Source: Porphyromonas sp.
Lineage (GTDB): Bacteria; Bacteroidota; Bacteroidia; Bacteroidales; Porphyromonadaceae
Direction: 5' to 3'
NCBI GenBank assembly: GCA_029983495.1
Contig: JASBZJ010000006.1
Location: 1-19,879 of the forward strand
Length of the DNA stretch: 19,879 bases
Part shown: one piece after another, positions 8,700 through 16,576 of the stretch
Position numbering within the stretch: position 1 is the first letter of the stretch
How the letters are laid out: every line of letters starts with the position of its first letter
Notes under the pieces: generated by a model
Seen by the model: the letters and a program-made list of their open reading frames with translations, nothing else
Told to the model about the DNA's origin: nothing
Databases searched by the model: none
Translations under genes and position numbers: made by a program

Positions 8700-8742
8700 A
8701 AAAATCGAATGAACTTATATATTTAGGAAAGAGCTTTAATTC

Positions 8743-9177
8743 TTAAAATGGCAAATCGTCGGCAGCATCGCTACCAAAAGCATCATTTGAGGAAACAGGC
8801 GTAGCGGCTGAGCCAAAATTTGGAGCATAACCCGAGCTAGTTGGTACATCGTTCATCGCTACACCAGGGTTACCAGCAACATTTGCGGGGTCAGCATTAG
8901 CTGCAGCTGAAATTCTATAGCCATTAACATTCGTATACCACTTACCGCCAAACTCGCGACTTTCAACATCAGCAGCAACAACTACATTCATGCCTGCATC
9001 AAAGGGAGAAAGTAGTTCTGTACGATCGCCAAAAAATGTTATGCACAAGCGTTTAGGATACATGGGATTATCGGTAACCAAATCGAGTAGTAACTCCTGT
9101 TTTTTCCATTCGTTTCCCGATTTGCTCACCCCTTCAACAAGGTCAAGCTTTTGAATTATTCTTCCAGTAAAATCCAT
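8743..9177 (-). CDS. DUF3127 protein with SSB-like acidic C-terminal tip
   Basis: The 144-residue protein has an N-terminal domain (about 1-95) matching the Bacteroidetes DUF3127 family: DFTGRIIQKLDLVEG, KSGNEWKKQELLL, YPKRLCITFFGDR and VESREFGGKWYTNV. This pattern suggests an OB-fold like single-strand DNA-binding proteins. A low-complexity linker rich in Ala, Asn, Pro and Ser follows (about 96-135). The chain ends in DAADDLPF, strikingly like the acidic tip (DDDIPF) with which SSB recruits repair and replication enzymes. A DNA-binding or SSB-like role is therefore plausible, but it is inferred from fold and tail, not shown. It lies 35 bases after trpS and is probably transcribed with it. 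Confidence 0.85.
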   Translation of the reverse strand: MDFTGRIIQKLDLVEGVSKSGNEWKKQELLLDLVTDNPMYPKRLCITFFGDRTELLSPFDAGMNVVVAADVESREFGGKWYTNVNGYRISAAANADPANVAGNPGVAMNDVPTSSGYAPNFGSAATPVSSNDAFGSDAADDLPF

Positions 9178-9212
9178 AATGCTTAAAATATTTGTATTAG
9201 ATTTGTTTGTTC

Positions 9213-10214
9213 TTAAAGTTCGTAGGGGCGAAAGCCAATTATTTGGCGAACTTCTTGAATAGTTTTACGTGCACTTTCGCGTGCTTTTTCGCCACCTTCC
9301 TTCGCAATTCGTTCTAATAGGGTGCGGTTCTGCCTATACTCAAGTATACGCTCCCTAATAGGTGCGGTATGATTAATAATATCCTCAGCCAATTGTTTTT
9401 TCATATCGCCATAACGAATTGAGCAATTTGCATAGGCTGTGCGGTAGTAGTCGTAAACCTCCTTACTCGAAACCAGCTCCATTAATGTAAAAAGGTTTGC
9501 AATAGGCTCGGGTAATTCGCTATTGGGAGCAACAGGTCCACTATCAGTAACAGCACGCATTACCTTTTTCGAAATTGTTTTGGCATCGTCAACCAAGTAA
9601 ATAGCATTCCCCTCACTTTTACCCATCTTTCCACTTCCATCCAAACCTGGCACTTTTATACTTTTATTACCACTGCTTGGCTGGAATGATAGAGGCTCGG
9701 TAAAATACTCTACACCATAAATAGTATTAAAGCGACGAGCAAGTTTACGCGTTATTTCGAGGTGTTGCTCCTGATCCTTACCTACTGGTACTCGCTTGGC
9801 ATGGTGTAAAAGGATATCGGCAGCCATAAGCGAAGGATAAGTTAATAAACCCGCATTTACGTTATCGGGGTTTTTACGGGCTTTATCCTTAAAGGTTGTG
9901 GTACGCTCAAGCTCGCCAAGGTAGGAAATCATATTAAAATAGAGATACAATTCTAAAACCTCCGGCACATCGCTTTGAATGTAAATAGGAGCCTTATCAG
10001 GATCAATACCCGCGGCAAGGTATTCAGCAAGTATTGTATAGCAACTTTCGCGAATCGATTCAGGTTTGGGATGGGTAGTAAGGGCATGCCAATCCGCAAT
10101 AAAGAAGAAGCAGTCGTATTGTTCCTGCATCGAAAGAAAGTTTATAATTGCACCATAGTAATTCCCCAAATGAAGATTACCCGTTGGTCGAATACCGCTT
10201 ACAACTTTTTCCAT
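9213..10214 (-). CDS. trpS: Tryptophan-tRNA ligase
   Basis: TrpRS charges tRNA-Trp with tryptophan using ATP (class I synthetase). The 333-residue protein has the HIGH-type motif HLGN (15-18) inside SGIRPTGNLHLGNYYG, the TTTFKDKA segment (105-112), AADILLH (131-137), VPVGKDQ (142-148) and the KMSKS-type loop KMGKS (196-200). Length is normal. The frame stays open up to 10322, but ATG 10214 (MEKVVSGIRPTG) is the family N-terminus. A well-formed promoter lies inside the longer frame at 10241-10272, so the upstream part cannot belong to the protein. No leader peptide, T-box or tryptophan-dependent attenuator is seen in the short leader of roughly 20-25 bases. Confidence 0.96.
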   Translation of the reverse strand: MEKVVSGIRPTGNLHLGNYYGAIINFLSMQEQYDCFFFIADWHALTTHPKPESIRESCYTILAEYLAAGIDPDKAPIYIQSDVPEVLELYLYFNMISYLGELERTTTFKDKARKNPDNVNAGLLTYPSLMAADILLHHAKRVPVGKDQEQHLEITRKLARRFNTIYGVEYFTEPLSFQPSSGNKSIKVPGLDGSGKMGKSEGNAIYLVDDAKTISKKVMRAVTDSGPVAPNSELPEPIANLFTLMELVSSKEVYDYYRTAYANCSIRYGDMKKQLAEDIINHTAPIRERILEYRQNRTLLERIAKEGGEKARESARKTIQEVRQIIGFRPYEL

Positions 10215-10240
10215 ATTATTGCGATCTATATCTACAGGAA

Positions 10241-10272
10241 CAAAGGTAATCATAATCGAAGGTTTTTCCAAA
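10241..10272 (-). promoter_or_regulatory. Bacteroidetes-type promoter of trpS
   Basis: Reading the minus strand, TTTG (10272-10269) is followed after exactly 20 bases by TACCTTTG (10248-10241). Both boxes match the Bacteroidetes primary sigma factor consensus (TTTG at -33, TAnnTTTG at -7) without a mismatch. Transcription would begin a few bases downstream, leaving about 20-25 bases before ATG 10214. It is the clearest promoter in the window. Confidence 0.72.
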
Positions 10273-10536
10273 TGAAATCTTTCCAGGGTAAGTTTGGTAG
10301 CTTCCAGTATCAAGTGCAACAAGTGTTCAAATAATTGTGTAAGTATTCATAAGAATGGGCACATAGGGATGTTCTTACTATGTTCACATAACAAAAAACA
10401 ATAATAGAAAACTAGCACAAATTCGTTCAGATTGGAGGGGCAGACAGGTTACGAACTGTACGTCCTCCCAAACACATTTCCAAATTGTGAACAATAACCG
10501 CCAAGGCACAATTCATAATGCGATTTGTATAACTCA

Positions 10537-10573
10537 CAAAAAAAGCACCTCCCATATTTTTGAGAGGTGCTTG
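10537..10573 (-). terminator. Intrinsic terminator of the ragAB-like operon
   Basis: AAGCACCTC (10543-10551) and GAGGTGCTT (10564-10572) form a perfect 9-pair stem with a 12-base loop. On the minus strand the stem is followed by a run of T (A-run 10538-10544 on the + strand), the form of a classic Rho-independent terminator. It lies about 55 bases after the stop of the ragB-like gene. Confidence 0.85.
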
Positions 10574-10628
10574 CCTGAAGAGTAATTACGTTGTATTTAG
10601 CAATTACCTATTGTATTCAGAACCTAGA

Positions 10629-12179
10629 TTACTTCCAGTTACGGTGTGCAGAAAGGTCGGGGTTCTGGTTTACATCACGTGATGGGAATTCCCAAATGAG
10701 CATATCATTATCGGCTGTAACGGTAAGGTCGTTAGCATCAGGAAGAACTGGGTAAAGAGGTAACTCCTGAGCCTCAGCATTACGGCTCATCCCCTCGTTC
10801 CAACGAACAAGGTCGTTCATACGGAAACCTTCACCAACAAGTTCACGAACACGCTCAACACGGATTTCGTTCATAAGGTCGTCGGGTGTTAAAAAGTCGT
10901 TAGGATCGAATTCTGCACCACGAGCCTCCTTTAAACGCTGAAGAGCTTCACTAGCCGCAGCAACGTCACTTCTCATAGCATTAGCTTCAGCATTAATTAG
11001 GTAAGCTTCACCGGCATTAAAGAGGTGGATACCAAACTTATATTCAGGGCGTTTGGGATCCTTGGTTAAACTAGGGTTACCTGCAAACTTTTGAAGACCA
11101 TGATAGTAAGCACCAGACCCTACATAATACCAATCCATGCGCTTAACATAAACCGTTTTACGCTGATCCTTATCGCTATAGATTTTAGGAACCCATGCAG
11201 CAAGTACTACAACAGGTAAACGAAGGTCCAGAATCACCTCCTTACCATTACGATCCTCATCTAAGTACTGACCACCACCAAATAGCATAGAAGCGGAAAC
11301 GCCACCAATACTCTTTGTTGTGAACAAGCGAACGAGTATTTCAGGGCTATCTTCAGTTTGCCAAATACGATAGAGTTCTTCCTTAGGTTGAAGAGGATAT
11401 TTATCCATCACCTTCTTCGAACACTCAGCGGCGGTATTCCAATCCTGGCGAGTTAAGGCGGCACGAGCCTTAACAGCGTAAGCAAAATCCTGAGTTATAC
11501 GAATAGCGGGTTTTACTTCCTTATTAGCATCGGCAGGGATATTTGCGATAGCAAAATCGAGGTCGGAATAGATTAAATCGTAAACAGCTTTACGGCTCGA
11601 TTTTGGAGCCTTAGCAATTTCGAGAGGAGCATATTTATCCGAGATAATAATACCCATAGTTCTATCATCGGGGTCGCCAACAGCCCAAGGACGAGCAAAA
11701 CGTTGAACGATACGCCAGTGAGCCAAAGCGCGTATAACTTTTGCTTCACCGATATACTTGTTAAGGGTTGCTACTTCAGCGTCCGTTTTTTCAACATTTT
11801 CGTTATTGATAAGTTCTTCGGCACGCATAATAAAGTAGTTAGCCTGCATCATTGAGTAGTAATTGTTGAAGTAATACCCCAAAACCATATCATGGTCATG
11901 AACAGACTGACGTTGCCAAGCATACAATGGCTGAATAGTGTTATTATCGTTCTTGTTTACTTGGTACAAATCGCTCATAATATCAGGAGCGTTAAGAGTC
12001 GTAGGCGACTCGGTATTCCGCAAAAGCGCATAGAGGGCATCGCGGTTCATTTCAGCTTCGGCAACAGATTTAAAAGGTGCCTGTACTGGAGTTCCCTTAG
12101 GCTCGCGGGTAACATCGCACGACGTAAACGATGCAACTATAAAAGCGATCAAGGAAAGTAAATATATTGTCTTTTTCAT
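10629..12179 (-). CDS. ragB: RagB/SusD family surface lipoprotein of a peptide-type importer
   Basis: The 516-residue protein begins with a lipoprotein signal, MKKTIYLLSLIAFIVASFTS then Cys21, so it should be anchored in the outer membrane facing out. The body is a SusD-like helical (TPR-type) fold. The text around residues 45-60 (NRDALYALLRNTESP) and near the end (WEFPSRDVNQNPDLS) closely resembles P. gingivalis RagB as I remember it. Known RagB forms the lid over the RagA barrel and helps take up oligopeptides; the same role is inferred here. The C-terminal SusD segment with RGAEFDPNDF and ERVRELVGEGFRMNDLVRW is complete. It follows the ragA-like gene by 28 bases and ends before a strong terminator. 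Being a distant SusD for glycans is possible, but the RagB likeness argues against it. Confidence 0.88.
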   Translation of the reverse strand: MKKTIYLLSLIAFIVASFTSCDVTREPKGTPVQAPFKSVAEAEMNRDALYALLRNTESPTTLNAPDIMSDLYQVNKNDNNTIQPLYAWQRQSVHDHDMVLGYYFNNYYSMMQANYFIMRAEELINNENVEKTDAEVATLNKYIGEAKVIRALAHWRIVQRFARPWAVGDPDDRTMGIIISDKYAPLEIAKAPKSSRKAVYDLIYSDLDFAIANIPADANKEVKPAIRITQDFAYAVKARAALTRQDWNTAAECSKKVMDKYPLQPKEELYRIWQTEDSPEILVRLFTTKSIGGVSASMLFGGGQYLDEDRNGKEVILDLRLPVVVLAAWVPKIYSDKDQRKTVYVKRMDWYYVGSGAYYHGLQKFAGNPSLTKDPKRPEYKFGIHLFNAGEAYLINAEANAMRSDVAAASEALQRLKEARGAEFDPNDFLTPDDLMNEIRVERVRELVGEGFRMNDLVRWNEGMSRNAEAQELPLYPVLPDANDLTVTADNDMLIWEFPSRDVNQNPDLSAHRNWK

Positions 12180-12207
12180 TTCTTAATGCGTCTTCTATAC
12201 GATTAAA

Positions 12208-13173
12208 TTAGAATGTAAGTTGAATACCACCAACAAACTGCTTGGTTGTAGGGAAGCGGTTTAATGCAACACCATAAGCCGACTCGGGGTCGAAGCCATT
12301 AAAGCTTTTGTTCATCAGAGTAAAGAGGTTACGACCTGTAAAGAATACCTTAGCACCGCTAATAACCTTAGCATTGTCGAAAAGGCTCTTTGGGAATGTA
12401 TAGCTTAGAGTGAGGTTTTTAAGACGGAAGAAGTCGGTTTTTTCAATTAAACGGTCATCGAATTGGCGAGCATCACCGAATTTGTCACCTGTAGCGTTTG
12501 CATTTTCTTCTTCCGAAAGGTCGGTATTCCAAGCGTGGAGAAGGCTCTTGCTACGAGCTGTTAACAAGAATGTTGTAACGTTATTTTCGTAGAAGAAACG
12601 GTCGTTATTGAGTGCGTAAGCGCCTGCACGGAAGGTAAAGTCGAGGGTGAGCGAAATTTGGTTTCTCCAAGTAGCACCAAGGGTAAGACCACCAAAGAAA
12701 GGTGCATCAACCAAAGCATAATCGATAGGAGCTTCGAGCCTTGTGCTATATTTGTTAGTTACCTTACGGCTACCATCTTCGTTAAATTCGTTGGGTACGT
12801 ACCAAGTTTGTTTACCTTCCTTGTCGTAACCAGCAAACTGAGCAGAATAAAGGAGTGTTGGTTTACCTTTTACATAAGCGAAAACGCCATTTTGCCAACC
12901 TTCTTTTTCAGCTTGTGAAGTATGAAGTTTATCAACACGGTTCCAGTTGTACGAGAATGAAGTACGAGCAAAAGCATTCCATTCCTTTGTATCAAGGAAA
13001 GTATAAGTAAGGTCGAAGTCGAAACCTTGGTTTGTCATTTGACCAATATTTTCGTAACGCGAAGAATAACCTGTTGAATATGGGAGTGGTACGGCCATAA
13101 GCATATTACGAGTAATACGGTTATAGTAGTTAAGACCTAATTCGAGGTGATTATTCCAGACCGAGGTCAACAC
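12208..13173 (-). pseudogene. ragA: RagA/SusC-like TonB-dependent barrel, C-terminal part cut off by a frameshift
   Basis: This frame carries about the last 316 residues of the RagA-like protein, starting in sense at WNNHLELGLNYYNRITRNML and running through barrel strands such as LKNLTLSYTFPKSLF and VFFTGRNLFTL to the end FVGGIQLTF. The terminal Phe is the usual barrel-insertion signal. It has no signal peptide and no proper start: the frame opens on a GTG inside the overlapping reading frame, so it is not likely to be made on its own. Joined to the upstream frame it gives a protein of about 1046 residues, normal for SusC/RagA. The C-terminal frame itself is clean, with no further stops, which suggests the break is recent, phase-variable or an assembly error. 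Confidence 0.85.
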
Positions 13174-15346
13174 CTACGTTAGCCATTCCTTGAGTTTCCC
13201 ATTGGAGGTCAGGGTTACCAATTGTTGTTACACCAAAAGCAAGGCGTTCGGTATAGTGGATAGTACCCGTAAGTGCTTCCGATTGGTAGAGAGGAATAGA
13301 AGAGTTACCTTGTGTACCGTAGTTAGCCTTAAGCGACAACTTGCTAATAAGTTCGTTATCTTGGAGCCACATGCTACGAGCATTGAACAAGCCACCAACC
13401 GAGAAGAATGTACCCCCTTGGTGGTTACGACCAAAGCGTGAGCTACGGTCATGACGCACAGTAACATCTGCAGCAACTAAATCCTTGTACGAATAATTGG
13501 CACGACCAAAGAACGACAAGTAAGCATATTCGCTAAAGCTTTCGCTAGGAATTGAAAGGTAATCGCCTAACTGTCCCATTTGAAGGAACATATATTCGCG
13601 ACTTATTTGCCCACGGCTATAAGCATCGAAACCTTCGCTACTGCTATCAACAAATTCGTGACCAAGCAAGAATGTTACATCATGGTCATCAGCAGGTTTC
13701 CACTTGTATTCAGCTGTATTGGTCCAAGTAAGGATGTAATCCTGCGAATACGCACGTTGCGAAGCACCAATACCGAGAGCTTCGTGGTTATCGGGGTAAA
13801 AACGGTAAGCAAAGTTAGTTGTTGAATATTCAACACCTACCTGCGATTTTAAGGTTAAGCCATTGATCGGAGTAAACTGTGCATAGCCCGAAGTACCCAA
13901 ACGGAAGTCCACATTTTTCTTCGACGAATAAGTATTTCTAAACTTTGGCATATATAACCGACCCGCTGTCATTGCCGGGTAGTTATGAACAAACTTAACA
14001 AGGTTGGGGATTTCGTCCGTAAAAGATTTGCTAGCAACTGTACCATCGGCATTCTTTTCGAGGTTCATGCTGTGATAGTTGTAGTATGTTGGTGTAGATA
14101 TAGCACCAAAAACACCATCGTTAATGTAAGCTTGACCAAAGCCACGCGACGAACGACGGTCGGTTATACCACCATTGATATTAATACCTACGCGCATCCA
14201 ATCCTTAACACGTGCATCGAGGTTAGAACGTAGGTTGAACTTGTTAAAGAACGAAGTTCCTGTAGTGATAGCTTCCTGTGAAAGGTAACCACCCGAAATG
14301 TAGTACGAAATATTATCGCTACCGCCAGAAATTGACATATCGGCTTGGTAAGTAGGAGCCGGTTTAAAATAAACATCAAGCCAATCGTATTCACGATTTA
14401 CCTGAGCTGTTAAACCGTCAACGTCAACTGTCCCATCGAAGTTCGAAATAGCAAGGTCGCTAAGGAATTCGCGTTGATCCTTAATACGCCTGGAGGGATC
14501 TGTATCCTTATATTTATACGAAGTAAATGCGATTTGGTAATCAACAAGTTCCTGCGCACCCATAAGAAGGCGACGAGGGCGACGGTTAATTAAGGTAGAA
14601 ACACCATACATAGCGTTAGCTACGATTTTACCATCTTGGTTGCGTTTCCCCTTTTTTGTGGTAATAACAACAACCCCATTGGCAGCGCGTGCCCCATAAA
14701 TCGAGGTTGACGAAGCATCCTTAAGTACGGTGTAGCTTTCAAAGTCGTTAGGGTTCATTGCCATAACTAGTGCAGCAGCCGTTTGAACCCCGTCTACAAT
14801 ATAAAGAGGAGCACTGCTGGCACCCAGCGAAGCATTACCATGGATCGTAATTGAGGCAATTGCGTTAGGGTCGCCTGAAGTAGTTGTAACGTTCATCCCC
14901 GAAACTTGGCCTTGCATAGCATCCATTACGTTAGCAACAGGCTTATTTTCGAGTTTTTCACCCGAAACACGAGCAACAGAACCTGTTACCGTTCCGAGTT
15001 TCTGCCCTGTACCGTAACCTACAACCACAACGGCATCTAAGAGGTCGGTATCGGGGTGCATTACAACATTCATTACAGGCTGGATATCAAGAACGAGATC
15101 CTTCATTCCAACATAAGTAAACTTAAGTTGTTTAGCTGAAGCAGGAACTTCGATTCTAAATTTCCCGTTAATGTCGGTAGCAGCACCAATAGTAGTATTG
15201 CCTACCACCACAACATTTGCCTGAATAATAGGTTCGTTGTCCTCGCTAGAGATAACAACGCCCGTCACTGTTCTATTCTGAGCAAAAGCCCAACCTATAC
15301 CAGCAAAGAGGCATAGGAAGAATAGCGTAATTCTAGTTTTTGACAT
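13151..15346 (-). CDS. ragA: RagA/SusC-like TonB-dependent outer-membrane importer, N-terminal part (frameshifted)
   Basis: The 731 residues begin with a signal peptide ending at about residue 22 (LFFLCLFAGIGWAFA, then QN). Next come a carboxypeptidase-regulatory-like domain (about 24-97), a TonB-box region LDAVVVVGYG (103-112), and a plug with the SusC signature DASSTSIYGARAANGVVVI (210-228), then most of the barrel. The first 60 residues resemble P. gingivalis RagA very closely as I recall it (ISSEDNEPI, VVVVGNTTIGAATD). RagA imports peptides using TonB energy; that is the inferred role. The frame ends early at TAA 13153-13151 just after GVDLGL, and the sense continues in another frame (12208-13162), so about 30 percent of the barrel is lost. 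The start ATG 15346 follows a purine-rich stretch, AAAAGAAGATACGAAC. Confidence 0.9.
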   Translation of the reverse strand: MSKTRITLFFLCLFAGIGWAFAQNRTVTGVVISSEDNEPIIQANVVVVGNTTIGAATDINGKFRIEVPASAKQLKFTYVGMKDLVLDIQPVMNVVMHPDTDLLDAVVVVGYGTGQKLGTVTGSVARVSGEKLENKPVANVMDAMQGQVSGMNVTTTSGDPNAIASITIHGNASLGASSAPLYIVDGVQTAAALVMAMNPNDFESYTVLKDASSTSIYGARAANGVVVITTKKGKRNQDGKIVANAMYGVSTLINRRPRRLLMGAQELVDYQIAFTSYKYKDTDPSRRIKDQREFLSDLAISNFDGTVDVDGLTAQVNREYDWLDVYFKPAPTYQADMSISGGSDNISYYISGGYLSQEAITTGTSFFNKFNLRSNLDARVKDWMRVGININGGITDRRSSRGFGQAYINDGVFGAISTPTYYNYHSMNLEKNADGTVASKSFTDEIPNLVKFVHNYPAMTAGRLYMPKFRNTYSSKKNVDFRLGTSGYAQFTPINGLTLKSQVGVEYSTTNFAYRFYPDNHEALGIGASQRAYSQDYILTWTNTAEYKWKPADDHDVTFLLGHEFVDSSSEGFDAYSRGQISREYMFLQMGQLGDYLSIPSESFSEYAYLSFFGRANYSYKDLVAADVTVRHDRSSRFGRNHQGGTFFSVGGLFNARSMWLQDNELISKLSLKANYGTQGNSSIPLYQSEALTGTIHYTERLAFGVTTIGNPDLQWETQGMANVGVDLGLE

Positions 15347-15350
15347 GTTC

Positions 15351-15364
15351 GTATCTTCTTTTAT
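15351..15364. repeat. Direct repeat copy 1, next to the ragA-like start
   Basis: GTATCTTCTTTTAT occurs here and again at 15714-15727, 363 bases away in the same orientation. In both copies TCTTCTCT follows (15383-15390; 15741-15748), at slightly different spacing. On the transcribed strand copy 1 is the purine-rich stretch just before the start codon. Confidence 0.6.
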
Positions 15365-15573
15365 TACAGGTGATTTATATATTCTTCTCTACATTACACT
15401 ACACAGTAAAAGTAAAATCATTTTCCCTTGGTTAAAGCATTAAAAGAGGCCACACAGCCTCGCCCCATTACGCTTACGGGGGAACAACGTGCTACCACCA
15501 AGAGAGCGAAACTAGTAAAACACCAAACCAACCACGCACTGAAATAAACTTCTGTTCTCTTTCTGTTTGCCGG

Positions 15574-15663
15574 TTACTGTTTGTTGTACTCAGCCCCAAT
15601 ACTCAAACTCGGTGTAGGAAAGTCACTATCGGAGTAAACATCATCCGAGCGGGTAAAAGGCAT
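15574..15663 (-). CDS. Possible small ORF or remnant of an outer-membrane protein end
   Basis: ATG at 15663 opens 29 codons ending in TAA, and the frame is open for about 13 more codons upstream. The product (MPFTRSDDVYSDSDFPTPSL, then SIGAEYNKQ) resembles the last strand of a barrel protein (PSLSIGAEY-type ending). Nothing upstream shows a longer gene. It may be a decayed gene end, a leader peptide or chance. Function unknown. Confidence 0.2.
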   Translation of the reverse strand: MPFTRSDDVYSDSDFPTPSLSIGAEYNKQ

Positions 15664-15713
15664 GCTCAACTTACCATATAACAAGGCGGGCAAAGTGGCA
15701 GGTATTTAATTTA

Positions 15714-15727
15714 GTATCTTCTTTTAT
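15714..15727. repeat. Direct repeat copy 2, inside the ragA-like leader
   Basis: Identical to the 14 bases at 15351-15364. Here the bases that follow on the minus strand read TAAATTAA instead of leading to a start codon, so this looks like a copy of a gene-start region without its gene. Confidence 0.55.
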
Positions 15728-15871
15728 CGCAAGTACAGCATCTTCTCTAAAGCTGTAAATTCACTAACTTACTCATAACGAACAGAAAACACCAAATAAT
15801 AAACCAAGGTGCACCCTCACGCAACAAGCTAAGTTTAATAAGCCTACAATGCTTACAAGAAAAGCCTACCA

Positions 15872-15901
15872 CAAAAGTAAGTATTTATTGGCAAATTCCA
15901 A
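15872..15901 (-). promoter_or_regulatory. Candidate promoter for the ragA-like operon
   Basis: On the minus strand TACTTTTG (15879-15872) matches TAnnTTTG exactly. A partial -33 box, TTG (15901-15899), lies 19 bases upstream. This would give a leader of about 520 bases before ATG 15346. The -33 match is incomplete. Confidence 0.35.
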
Positions 15902-15947
15902 GGTATATTTTAGTACGAAAAAAATACTTGACAAACTTTTTGAGCAA

Positions 15948-16553
15948 CTATTCTAACAAAGCCATCCGTGGCAACACACAATAGGCCAAACAATAATCCG
16001 CAGTAACATTGCAATGTAGTAAAAAGGGCTGGTTAGTAAAATTATATGTTGGCATATATGCCATTACAACAGTACGATTTGTAAAAGCTAGAGCTTTATA
16101 GCATCGCCTAAAATCAACACTAGGGTTTATGGGAGCAAGTGCTTTATATAAAGCCTCCTTGCAACACCAAATTTGCGTAGCTAAACGCAATTTTTGGGAG
16201 TATGTTACACATGCCTCGAGCATAGTTAATTCATCGGGGCACATATACCGTTCAGCAACCCTAATTACTTTATGACGGTAATTTTCGATGTCGACACCTA
16301 CCGAAAGGCTGTACGGAGCAACTAACACAGCAAGGTGACTGGTTGTATGGCTTATGGAAAGAGAGCGGAATGAGCCATCGGACAATTTAAGAGAAGGAGC
16401 TCCGCGAGGGGTTCGCTCAATCGTTACCTCTTCCCCTAAAAGCATTGAAAGAACCCCTTGCTCTACTTCGTTAAGTGGGTTATTTATATGTTCTGCCTTA
16501 GGGGGAAAAGAAGTAAATTTTTCGATATAAAAAACCGTGGGATGTACAAACAC
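15948..16553 (-). CDS. 4'-phosphopantetheinyl transferase superfamily protein
   Basis: Members move the phosphopantetheine arm of CoA onto carrier proteins such as ACP. The 201-residue protein has the family motifs: LSISHTTSHLAVLVA (65-79), VGVDIE (85-90) with metal ligands Asp88 and Glu90, and WCCKEALYK (129-137) with Glu133 and Lys137. The length fits the Sfp type rather than the short AcpS type. The frame has no ATG before residue 37; GTG 16553 is the only start that keeps the N-terminal part, and it lies 23 bases after gldE. The order ssb-gldE-transferase is known from other Bacteroidetes. No carrier-protein or polyketide gene is nearby, so the target cannot be named. The substrate may simply be the fatty-acid ACP. 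Confidence 0.87.
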   Translation of the reverse strand: MFVHPTVFYIEKFTSFPPKAEHINNPLNEVEQGVLSMLLGEEVTIERTPRGAPSLKLSDGSFRSLSISHTTSHLAVLVAPYSLSVGVDIENYRHKVIRVAERYMCPDELTMLEACVTYSQKLRLATQIWCCKEALYKALAPINPSVDFRRCYKALAFTNRTVVMAYMPTYNFTNQPFLLHCNVTADYCLAYCVLPRMALLE

Positions 16554-16576
16554 GCTTAAGCTAAGAAGTTATGATA

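Larger units (their letters stand above)
10215..10628. other. 414-base non-coding gap between trpS and the ragB-like gene
   Basis: This gap holds the trpS promoter at one end and the terminator of the RagAB-like operon at the other. Between them (about 10340-10535) I see no gene, but there are nested complementary segments. TGTTCACA (10381-10388) pairs with TGTGAACA (10486-10493). Inside these, TTGGAGG (10432-10438) pairs with CCTCCCAA (10464-10471, one bulged base), and ACAG (10444-10447) pairs with CTGT (10456-10459). This could be a small structured RNA or a decayed element; nothing known was recognised. Confidence 0.4.
15347..15947. other. 601-base non-coding leader upstream of the ragA-like gene
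   Basis: No conventional gene fits here. Visible content: a 14-base direct repeat (15351-15364 and 15714-15727); a small perfect hairpin GAGGC (15446-15450) / GCCTC (15457-15461); a 29-codon minus-strand reading frame at 15574-15663; and a candidate promoter near 15872-15901. A nearer, weaker promoter-like site is TACTTTTA (15414-15407, minus). The right-hand end also holds the tail region of the phosphopantetheinyl transferase gene, where no strong terminator is visible. A long leader suggests post-transcriptional control of the importer, as many Sus-type loci have, but this is inference. Confidence 0.4.

Noticed and set aside
10215..10240. Tryptophan-responsive leader or T-box before trpS
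   Set aside because: The predicted leader is only about 20-25 bases, with no Trp codon run or specifier structure.
10215..10322. N-terminal extension of TrpS
   Set aside because: A consensus promoter lies within it, and the family N-terminus begins at ATG 10214.
9975..10334. 119-residue plus-strand frame over trpS
   Set aside because: It is antisense to a certain gene and has no domain-like features.
13151..13173. Programmed ribosomal frameshift in the ragA-like gene
   Set aside because: The join region lacks a slippery homopolymer or heptamer, and this family is not known to use frameshifting.
13190..14233. Several plus-strand frames within the ragA-like gene
   Set aside because: They are shadows of the strongly biased codons on the coding strand; none resembles a protein family.
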